A stretch of DNA of 64,000 bases, from contig QANY01005277.1 in the NCBI GenBank assembly GCA_003255025.1, forward strand, positions 1,208,858 to 1,272,857. Reading direction: 5' to 3'. This DNA comes from Datisca glomerata. Lineage: Eukaryota > Streptophyta > Magnoliopsida > Cucurbitales > Datiscaceae. The position numbers and the translations under genes were made by a program. The notes beneath the pieces are model-generated. The model was not told where the DNA came from and did not search any database. It saw only the letters and a list, made by a program, of their open reading frames with translations. Numbering within the stretch: position 1 is the first letter of the stretch; each line of letters starts with the position of its first letter. This document shows, one piece after another, positions 56,515 to 64,000 of the stretch.

Positions 56515-57692
56515 ATTATAAGGAAACGTCAACTCACACCACTACGCCTTATGCTCCGATGCCTATCACCATTCAAATACTTGGTGCGTTCGCTTACAAA
56601 GATTCAAGAACAGTACCATGGACATATGGATATGAGGTTATTACAAGCGGTAACGATAAAACTCAATAGCTAAATCCGTCTGACCTCGATCTCCCCATAA
56701 CTAATATTTCGGGAGTAGGTGGGATGACGAGGAGTGGCAGATGCTACAAGTTAGAAGTTTTGGAAACAGATAAAAGCAATGAGTTTGAAAGGCAAAGGAA
56801 AAGGGAAGGCCAAAGAAGGCGACAATATTCATAAATTCCAAGGAGAAATGCATGGCGGCCAAGTGATAGACCCAGATATAATAAGAGGTACGGAGAAAGA
56901 AAGAGTAGTGTCTGAAGAAGAAGTATGTGATAGAACAACTTAATCAAGCAAAGCGAGTATAAGGTGATAGAACAACTTAATCGCTTACCTGCTCGCATAT
57001 CTTTACTATCACTCTTTCTAAATTCTGAACCACATCGCCAAGCATTATTGAAAGTTTTGAATCAAGCATATGTCTGTCATGACATTACGGTGGAGAAGTT
57101 GAGTGGAATTATGGAAAATATTACCGCACCAAATTTTATCACTTTCACAGATGATGAAATCCCTGCCGATGGTACCGGACACACCAGAGCTCTACATATA
57201 TCCGTGAAATGTGGGGATTATGTTGTCGCAAAAGTATTGATTGATAATGGCTCATCTCTAAATGTAATGTCAAGATCCACACTAGCAAAGCTCCCTGCGG
57301 ACGCGACATATATGCAATTGAGCATGATAATAGTAAGAGCATTCGAAGGTACCCGAAGAGAAGTAATCGAAGACATAGAGATACCAATTCGTATTGGACC
57401 ATGCATATTCAATATTGTTTGCCAATGATGGACATAAATCCAGCGTACAGTTTCCTTTTGGGCCGACCATGGATTCATTCTGTTGGGGCGGTACCGTCTT
57501 CCTTACATTAGAAACTGAAATACATAATGGATCATAAACTGATAGGTTTGTATATATGGGGAAGAAGATTTATTGGTATCCAAACCAGCCACCATGCCAT
57601 ATGTCGAGGCGGCAGAAGAAGCATTGGAGTGTTCATTTTGATCATTTGAGATTGCGAACAACACGTTTGTTGCTAGCGGGAAACCCTCTCCA
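56515..57692 (+). pseudogene. Gag C-terminus and aspartic protease of the Tat/Ogre-type element
   Basis: The gag/linker part reads LGAFAYKDSRTVPWTYGYEV and ITNISGVGGMTRSGRCYK, a typical Tat block, then EFERQRKREGQRR. The ORF at 56964-57428 continues VIEQLNRLPARISLLSLFLN, SEPHRQALLKVLNQAYV, then the protease with catalytic VLIDNGSSLNVMSRSTLAKL (about 57230-57290) and AFEGTRREVIEDIEIPIRIG. After a frameshift it reads MDINPAYSFLLGRPWIHSVG (57430-57490), the protease end. The start of gag is absent. The protease site is intact, but flanking frames are broken. Confidence 0.82.
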
Positions 57693-58691
57693 ATGCCAAA
57701 CCTATCAAAAACATCTCAGATGGTTGTAAAGTTGATGATAAAAGGGGGATACCAGCCAGGTAAGGGACTCGGGAGTGAGCATCAATGCGTAAATAAGTTA
57801 ATCGACTGGAACAAGAATGAGCAAAGGTTTGGACTTGGATATAGACCGACCAAGGATGAAAGAGGGAGAGTGGAAGCTCAAAAGAAAGAAAAGATGATTG
57901 CTAGGCTTGAAAATAGGGAATTCGATGTGGAAATACCAATCATACCTCATATTTCTGAATCCTTTAGAAATGGGGGGATTTCATTCAAAGAGCAAGTTAC
58001 AATAGAGCAATACAACCTTGAGGACGATATCACCTAGCTTTCAATATCCGCAATCTTGGAAAAACCATCAGGTGCAAATACAGAGGACTTTGTTTCGCGA
58101 TACGATTTAGATCATGAGTTTAACAATTGGGATGTCACCGAGCTACCAGTGCTTCTCGAGAATTTTCAAGAGTAATGTGTTCATGCCAAAATTCTAATGA
58201 TTCTACCCAATGCCTTAGGAATTTCATTGTTATGAGCCTGTGTTCTCGTCTATTTCATGCCATCTCTTTGAATGAAAATCTAAAAACTTGTTTCGTCTCC
58301 TTTGCCAATGATAAATATAATTTTAGTTCTTTTTGTTCTTCCTTTTATATCTACTTTTTCCGTTTCTGAAATGTTGTCCATACTCATGCATTATTTATTT
58401 ATTTATTTTTTCTCGCCTTCTTTTCATCCAATAATCCAATTCAGGTTCGAGAACGGTGATTTTGAAAATAAGAGCATAACCAATAACTTTGACAATCCCA
58501 TTCTTAACGTAGAGTCAGATGAAAGTGACGAGGATAATTTTGAACCATCTCTAGAAATGTTAAGAATGGTAGAGGAGGATGAAAAAATAACTCAACCATA
58601 TCAAGAGTTAACGGAGGTGATAAATTTGGGATTGGAGGGAGAGACGAAAGTGGTCCAAATCGGCACTTCTATGACAAGCCAAATCCGCTGA
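57693..58691 (+). pseudogene. Protease-RT linker with G-patch-like motif and an intron
   Basis: The first exon part (57693-58171) has MVVKLMIKGGYQPGKGLGSE, a glycine-rich G-patch-like motif, then FGLGYRPTKDERGR and IIPHISESFRNGGISFKE. One in-frame TAG (58036-58038) interrupts it; copy 1 has GAG there. The second part (58445-58688) is acidic: FENGDFENKSITNNFDNPIL, VESDESDEDNFEPS, EEDEKITQPYQELTEVINLG. It ends at TGA (58689-58691) just before the conserved ELIDLLKEYIDVF block that leads into RT. The same TGA is in copy 1 (36634-36636). Confidence 0.75.
58172..58444 (+). other. Conserved retrotransposon intron (copy 2)
   Basis: 273 bp, GT-AG. Donor GTAATGTG after ATTTTCAAGA; acceptor AATTCAG before GTTCGAGAACGG; a T-rich tract lies before the acceptor. 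Splicing joins GA and G into a Glu codon and removes the TAA just inside the intron, so Gln-Glu runs into Phe-Glu-Asn-Gly. Ogre-type elements are known for a spliced intron between protease and RT; this placement agrees. Copy 1 has the same splice signals with intron length 277 bp. Confidence 0.78.
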
Positions 58692-58699
58692 GAATTAAT

Positions 58700-60540
58700 T
58701 GACTTACTCAAAGAGTATATTGACGTCTTTGTATGGTCTTACCAAGATATGTCAGGTCTAGACACTGATATCGTGGTCATCATTTTTCACTTATACCCGA
58801 AAGTAAATCAGTGCGACAAAAAGTTACGGAAAATGAAACTAGACATGTTGGTACAGATCAAAGAAGAAGTTAAAAAGCAAGTAGATGCGAGTTTTCTAGA
58901 AGTAGAAAAATACCCTGAATGGGTTGCTAACATAGTACCAGTGCTGAAGAAAAATGGGAAAGTAAGGGTGTGCGTCGATTATAGAGAGTTAAATTGGACA
59001 AGCCCCAAGGATAATTTTCCATTACCTCATATCGATGCCTTAGTAGATAACACTGCTCTTTCCTGGATGGTTTTTCGGGGTATAACCAAATCAAAATGGC
59101 TCTTGAAGACCGTGAAAAGATGACTTTTATAACTTTATGGGGTACATTTTGTTATAAGGTTATGCCATTTGATCTGAAAAATGCAGGGGCGACTTACCAG
59201 TGGGCAATGGTAACACTGTTTCATGATATGATGCATAAAGAAATCGAAGTGTACGTTGATGATATGATTGCCAAATCTCGTTAAGGGGAAGATCATACGG
59301 TCACTCTGCGAAAACTATTTGGATGGTTGAGAAAGTTCCAGTTAAAGCTTAACCTGACAAAATGTACATTCGCAACGTCTTCAGGGAAACTACTTGGTTT
59401 TGTCGTGAGCAAGGAAGGAATAAAAGTTGACCCTGACAAGGTTCGAGCCATCATTGATATGCCGCCACCTCAAACTCAAAAGGAAGTTAGAGGTTTCTTG
59501 GAGAGATTAAATTACATAGCCCGGTTCGTCTCACAGCTAACTGCAACTTGTGAATTTATCTTTAAACTTCTCCGCAAATGTGATACAGAAGGATGGAATG
59601 GGGATTGTCAAATTGATTTTGAGAAGATCAAGCAATACTTGCAAAATCTGTCTATACTTGTTCCTCCAACTCCAGGGCATCCACTCATTTTGTATCTTAT
59701 AGTGACAGGAAAATCCATGGGTTGCGTACTTGGTCAACATGACGCCTCTGGAAGGAAAGAACAAGCAATATACTATTTAAGCAAAATGTTCACAAATTAT
59801 GAGGCTAATTATTCGATGTTGGAGAAAACGTGTTGTGCATTAGCCTGGGTTGCTAATTGGCTTAGACAGTACATGTTATACCACACCACTTGGTTAATTT
59901 CAAAGATGGATCCAATCAAATATATCTTTGAAAAGTCATCACTTTCTGGGTGAATCGCTAAATGGAAAATGCTACTCACGGAATATGATATTGTTTATGT
60001 CACGAGAAAATCAATAAAAGGAAGTGTACTTGCTGATTATCTTGTAGATCAACCAGTGCAAGATTATGAGCCTATAAAGTTTGATTTTCTTGTTGAGAAC
60101 ATATCAGTCATAAAAAAATGAAGGAGAATCTATGGATCCAGAATTGTGGACAATGTTATTTGATAACGCGTCTAATGATGTATGACATGGAATTGGGGCA
60201 ATCCTCATATCTCCCAAGGGAAAGTTGTTCCCATTCACGGAAAAACTATGTTTTGACTAAGCAAACAATGTGGCAGAATATGAGGCATGTTCCATGGGAA
60301 TTCAAGAAGCTTATGATATGAATATAAGGAAGCTTCGAGTGTACGGAGATTCATTATTAGTGATACGACAACTAAACGGGGAATGAGAAGCTAGAGACTC
60401 CAAGCTGGTACCTTACAACAAACATGTAATTAAGCTAAGCCGAAGTTTTGAAGTGATATCATTTGACCATATACCTAGAGAGAATAATCAAATTGCAGAT
60501 GCACTGGCAATCTCTAGCATCCATGTTCACCGCATATTTT
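58700..60540 (+). pseudogene. Reverse transcriptase, RNase H and second RNase H (broken)
   Basis: RT starts after ELIDLLKEYIDVFVWSYQDM (58690-58750) and reads KKNGKVRVCVDYRELNWTSP, DNFPLPHIDALVDNT, then a 16-bp deletion and frameshift, then TLWGTFCYKVMPFDLKNAGA and the active site EVYVDDMIAKSR (59247-59284). TAA at 59282 and other stops follow, then KCTFATSSGKLLGFVVSKEG (59360). RNase H: SMGCVLGQHDASGRKEQAIY, TNYEANYSMLEKTCCALAWV (59330-59953), ending EYDIVYVTRKSIKGSVLADY. The second, archaeal-type RNase H spans 60130-60540 in broken frames: WTMLFDNASND, GIGAILISPKGKLFPFTEKL, NVAEYEACSMGIQEAYD, LRVYGDSLLVIRQLNGEWEA, FDHIPRENNQIADALA. Its Asp/Glu/Asp set is visible. Not translatable as one protein. 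Confidence 0.85.
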
Positions 60541-60593
60541 AAGGAAGAAGTGCAACCCATAAAATTGAGAAGCAAGATTTTCCTGCTCACTGT

Positions 60594-61880
60594 ATGAGTA
60601 TTAAAGAAGAGCCAGACACAAGACCATGGTATTACGACATCAAGCAGTATATAAATAATGGAGAATATCCATCCAAAGCTTCTAAGAATGATAAACGCAC
60701 TATTAGAAGATTGTCCATGTGTTTCTTCTTGAATGGTGAAATACTCTACAAAAGAAACCATGATATGGTGCTCTTACGATGTGTTGATGCAAGGGAAGCG
60801 AATCAAATCATAGATGAAGTTCATGAAGAAATTTGTGGAGTTCATGCTAATGGATATATGATGGCCAAACAAATCTTGAGAGCAGGATATTATTGGTTAA
60901 CTCTAGAATCTGACTGCATCAAGTACGCCAAGAAATGTCATAAATGTCAAATTTATGCTGATAAAATTCACGTACTCGCATCCCCTTTACATATAATGGC
61001 CGCGCCTTGGCCGTTCACTATGTGGGACATAGACGTCATTGGTCCCATCATACCCAAAGCCTCTAACTGGTATCACATTTTGGTCTCTATAGATTATTTT
61101 ACCAAATGGGTGGAGGCAAGTTCTTACTCGAGTGTAACCAGAAGTGCGGTTGTTAAGTTTATTAAAAAAGAGATAATTTGTCGATATGGTATACCTGGAA
61201 GGATCATCACAGATAATGAGACAAATTTAAATAACAAGATGATGAAAGAATTATGTGAGCAATTCAAAATTAAGCATCATAATTCATCTCCTTATCGTCC
61301 AAAAATGAACGGAGCAGTGGAAGCAGCCAATAAGAACATAAAAAGGATCATAGAGAATATGACGGAGGTTTATAAGGATTGGCATGAGATGCTCCCGTTT
61401 GCACTGCATGGGTACCACACATCAATTCTAACATCGACTGGGGCAACGCCATTCTCTTTGGTATATGGCATGGAAGCGGTCCTTCCTATTGAGGTGGAAA
61501 TTACCTCCCTCAGAGTCTTAATGGAGACAAAATTAGAAGAAGCAGAGTGGATACAAAAACAATATGAGCAATTAAATTTCATCGAGAAAAAAAGATTGAC
61601 TGCATTATGTAGAGGTCAATCATATCAAAGAAAAATGAGGCACGCATATGACAAAAAATTGCGTCCCCGATGTTTCCGAGAAGGAGATTTGGCGTTAAAA
61701 AATATACTCTCATATCAAAAGGATCACCAGGGGAAGTGGACCCCAAATTATGAAGGACCTTTCATTGTCAAGAAGGTTTTCTCGGGAGGAGCACTCATGC
61801 TAACAAACATGGATGGAGATAATTTACCGCACACAGTTAATTCTGATACAGTCAAGAAGTATTTCGTTTGGCCGCTCTAA
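60594..61880 (+). CDS. Ty3-gypsy (Tat-type) integrase, open frame of 428 codons
   Basis: Inserts element cDNA into the genome. The frame is intact from Met at 60594 to the stop at 61878-61880, although in the living element it would be the last part of a polyprotein. The HHCC zinc-binding domain has His77 and His84 (DEVHEEICGVH) and Cys115/Cys118 (CHKC). The catalytic core has Asp147 (WDIDVIGP), Asp207 (IITDNET) and Glu243 (NGAVEAAN), with exactly 35 residues between the last two (D-D-35-E). Other conserved blocks: SIDYFTKWVEA, YGIPGRIITDN, PYRPKMNG, TPFSLVYGMEAVLPIE. The C-terminal part (GDLALKNI... KWTPNYEGPFIVKKVFSGGA) is the GPY/F module (here EGPFIV). No chromodomain, as in Tat elements. 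The Met is only the first ATG in the open stretch. Confidence 0.9.
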   Translation: MSIKEEPDTRPWYYDIKQYINNGEYPSKASKNDKRTIRRLSMCFFLNGEILYKRNHDMVLLRCVDAREANQIIDEVHEEICGVHANGYMMAKQILRAGYYWLTLESDCIKYAKKCHKCQIYADKIHVLASPLHIMAAPWPFTMWDIDVIGPIIPKASNWYHILVSIDYFTKWVEASSYSSVTRSAVVKFIKKEIICRYGIPGRIITDNETNLNNKMMKELCEQFKIKHHNSSPYRPKMNGAVEAANKNIKRIIENMTEVYKDWHEMLPFALHGYHTSILTSTGATPFSLVYGMEAVLPIEVEITSLRVLMETKLEEAEWIQKQYEQLNFIEKKRLTALCRGQSYQRKMRHAYDKKLRPRCFREGDLALKNILSYQKDHQGKWTPNYEGPFIVKKVFSGGALMLTNMDGDNLPHTVNSDTVKKYFVWPL

Positions 61881-62756
61881 GTATAGGAAAAATGAAGTTA
61901 CGCAAAAAAATGTTTAAAAAAAAGCTGTCTCGAATACTGGAGAAATCCTTTCTCTATTTTTTTTCTTTTTCCAAATCATCATTTGTAAACATTATTCATC
62001 ATCAATGAAGAGCCTTTTTTTTCTTTCTCAGTTGACAAATACATATACTTCATCTTATCGTTATTTCCATTATTTCTTATTCCACTCAATTCTAAGATAT
62101 CATTAATTACTCTTAAAATAACTCAGAAGCATAAACTTGGTTAAGTGAAAGCTAATTAAAAAAAAGAAAAGAGTAGGAACTAAGAAAGGCGGTCTGAGTA
62201 CGAGAGGGAATCTGAAAGTCATCATGAGAAAGTCGGTATACACATAACGAAGGCTAAAGCATGATTGGAGGATTGCAATTAAAGTACAGAAAAGAAGTAA
62301 AATGGGGAGAAATTATCCACTTTTTCTTCATCATCGACGTGAAGCCGAATACTGGGGCACAAACCAATAAATAAGGATGCATCATTTTCTTGAAAGTATG
62401 TTCGATACTTCATTGCAGTCCATGACCTTAGGCCAAGTGATTGATTTGAAGGGTGAAGGATATGACGACATTAGTCAACTATAAAAAAAATCATCACATA
62501 ATTTTCTCATAAATGTTTTCAATCATGCGTAGCACGCATTCACTCAAAATCACTATTTTACATTTATATTAAATAATTACAATGCATAGACATGCATCAT
62601 ATTGATATGTTTTGATGCAGTTCAAGTGCATGAATCATTTAAAGATATTCTTTCGAAATCCATACATGACTTTCCAACATTTAGAGCATGCATTAGTCTA
62701 GCTCTTGCACCATATGAAACTTGTAAATATAAGATCAAATATCATTTCAACATCTT
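61881..62756 (+). other. 3' untranslated region of the gypsy element, part 1
   Basis: No coding sequence. Between the integrase stop and the tandem array. Two runs of A or T flank it. It holds nothing recognisable beyond that. Confidence 0.5.
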
Positions 62757-63475
62757 TAGTTAAATCGAACCTGAATCGAGTCGAGGTCAAAGCCTACGTC
62801 TATCCAGGTTCGTTTCCTTTCAAATATCTCGGTTAAATCGAACCCGACTTTGTCGTGGTTGAAGCCCGGTGTCAGCACTTGGACTATTTCAATTAATATT
62901 GTTAAATCAAACCCGCATCGACTCGAGGTCGAAGCCCGGTGTTAGCGCTTAGTCTATTTCAATTAATATGGTTATATCGAATCCGCATTAAGTCGAGGTC
63001 GAAGCCTGTGTCTATCCAGGTCCATTTTCCTTTTAAATATCTTCGGTTAAATCGAACCTGACTTGGTCGCGGTCGAAGCCCGGTGTTAGCGCCTGGTCCA
63101 TTTCATTTAATATGGTTAAATCAAACCCGAATTGAGTCGAGGTCGAAGCCCGGTGTCAGTGAGGTCCATTTCCTTTTCAATTAATGTGGTTAAATCGAAC
63201 CCGAATTGAGTCGAGGTCGAAGCCTGTGTCTATTCAGGTCCGTTTTTCTTTCAAATATCTTCGGTTAAATCGAAACCGACTTGGTCGCGGTCGAAGTCTG
63301 GTGTCAGTGCCTGGTCCATTTCAATATCTACGGTTAAATCGAACCCGCACTGAGTCAAGGTCGAAGCTTGCATCCATCCAGGTCTGTTTCCTTTCAAATA
63401 TCTCAGTTAAATCGAACCCGCATTGAGCGAGGTCGAAACCTGTGTCTATCCAGATCCATTTCGCTCCCATTTCAT
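62757..63475 (+). repeat. Tandem array of ~72-bp units between integrase and 3' LTR
   Basis: Ten units, anchored on GGTTAAATCGAACCCG at about 62759, 62831, 62901, 62970, 63045, 63114, 63188, 63263, 63332 and 63405 (spacing 69-75 bp). Each unit also carries GAGTCGAGGTCGAAGCC and a GTGTCTATCCAGGTCC or CCGGTGTTAGCGCCTGGTCC block. Two unit types largely alternate, one preceded by AAATATCTTC and followed by GACTTGGTCGCGG, the other preceded by AATTAATATG and followed by GAATTGAGTCGAGG, so there is a dimeric order of about 144 bp in the middle. GC and CpG are high compared with the rest of the element. Confidence 0.9.
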
Positions 63476-63590
63476 CTCATAGAGCCTTATTTAGTCAAGG
63501 TTTCTATTCCTTATTTCATATACTGTTTTCTTGTATTGAGCAAAATACTTATCTACATCTTTGTACACCTTCTAAGATTAGAAGCGTGCT

Positions 63591-63603
63591 CAAAGGGGGC
63601 AGC
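63591..63603 (+). other. Polypurine tract
   Basis: CAAAGGGGGCAGC lies directly before the 3' LTR start TGTAGATACC. It is the expected primer site for plus-strand DNA synthesis. Confidence 0.8.
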
Positions 63604-64000
63604 TGTAGATACCGTATTTTATTCGATCTAATACATTAAATATACATACTTTGCCTATAAATAGGGATGAGGTTTCACTTGGGGGGTCTCTTTGGAGTGG
63701 AGAAAAGGAAGCCATTTTTTTTAGAGTGAGAAAGAGAGGGATTGAAGTGAGAAAGAGATGTGATTTTAGAGAGATGAAGATGTTCTACACTTCTACTATT
63801 TTCATCTTCTTCCATTATTTTTCTTAAGGTAGCTTAAATGTCTTGTACATTTGCTCATAATATATCTTGCTCATCTCTCTTCTTTATATTCATGTAGTTG
63901 ATATCTTTTGTATCGTTTTTTCATACATAAGTTGATTGTTCATTCTTTATCATTTCTCATACTTTAAATCTTAACCCTTTAATTTCATGCATTGATGATT
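63604..64000 (+). repeat. 3' LTR of the Tat/Ogre-type element (partial)
   Basis: Matches the 5' LTR from its first base, with TATAAATA at 63656-63663. It lacks 142 bp found between start and TATA box in the 5' LTR and has a short extra stretch after TTTGCTCATA (AATATATCTTGCTCAT...). The window ends inside it, so its 3' end and the target duplication are not visible. Confidence 0.88.

Larger units (their letters stand above)
55473..64000 (+). mobile_element. Tat/Ogre-type Ty3-gypsy element (right end outside window)
   Basis: 5' LTR from 55473 (TGTAGATACCG) to about 56510; gag end and protease (56515-57690); G-patch linker with an intron (57693-58691); RT and RNase H (58700-60060); second RNase H (60130-60540); integrase (60594-61880); 3' untranslated region with a tandem array (61881-63590); purine tract CAAAGGGGGCAGC (63591-63603); 3' LTR from 63604. 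The second RNase H placed before integrase and the intron upstream of RT are the marks of the Tat/Ogre branch. Most of gag is missing and there are several frameshifts, but integrase is open. It interrupts the CACTA remnant at 55472/55473, so it is younger. The LTRs are nearly identical apart from indels. Confidence 0.88.

Noticed and set aside
62757..63475. CRISPR-like regular spacing of repeats
   Set aside because: The ~72-bp units are contiguous repeats with no unique spacers, and lie in the 3' UTR of a plant retrotransposon.

Overview
The window is plant nuclear DNA, from a eudicot judging by gene structure and repeats. It is AT-rich, its two recognisable genes have many GT-AG introns, and it carries plant-type hAT, Mutator, CACTA, Ty1-copia and Ty3-gypsy (Athila and Tat/Ogre-type) elements, SINEs and MITEs. 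The species cannot be named from the sequence. There is no CRISPR array, operon, rRNA or tRNA gene.

Only two genes look alive. The first (25930-32192, + strand) is a 17-exon gene for a HAD-superfamily cytosolic-type purine 5'-nucleotidase. All exon phases fit together, giving 593 codons, and all four HAD motifs are intact. Its introns and 3' end hold a SINE with a 14-bp target-site duplication, a 189-bp Tourist-like MITE and several short tandem duplications. The second (39995-40851, + strand) is a two-exon RADIALIS-like single-MYB gene of 95 codons with a TATA box 96 bp or more upstream of its ATG.

Everything else is layered transposon debris. From left to right: an unidentified coiled-coil gene remnant (about 0.6-0.9 kb); a hAT transposase pseudogene (5.7-8.2 kb, -); a Mutator-like transposase pseudogene (9.05-10.8 kb, -); an Athila-like Ty3-gypsy derivative on the - strand (12.6-20.3 kb) that has lost RT, RNase H and most of integrase and was later hit by a 2.2-kb solo LTR with a perfect TGAAA duplication; AT-rich repeats and an LTR-like remnant (21-24.6 kb); the nucleotidase gene; a broken Tat-type gypsy fragment next to a 716-base assembly gap, bracketed by a 373-bp identical repeat (35.3-38.9 kb); the MYB gene; a Ty1-copia pol pseudogene split by a 1.94-kb solo LTR (41.4-45.6 kb); a second copy of the 2.2-kb solo LTR in inverted orientation (46.0-48.2 kb); diverged duplicated blocks and minisatellites (48.2-52.2 kb); a CACTA transposon remnant (52.9-55.5 kb); and a Tat/Ogre-type gypsy element that interrupts the CACTA coding sequence and runs off the right edge (55.5-64.0 kb).

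The most interesting biology is in the last element and its relative at 35.8 kb. Both carry a GT-AG intron between protease and reverse transcriptase whose removal restores the reading frame. Both share the same stop codon after it. The downstream element also has a second (archaeal-type) RNase H, an intact D-D-35-E integrase and a ten-unit tandem array of about 72 bp between integrase and 3' LTR. No wholly unknown system was found; the novelty is in element structure and in the nested insertion history.
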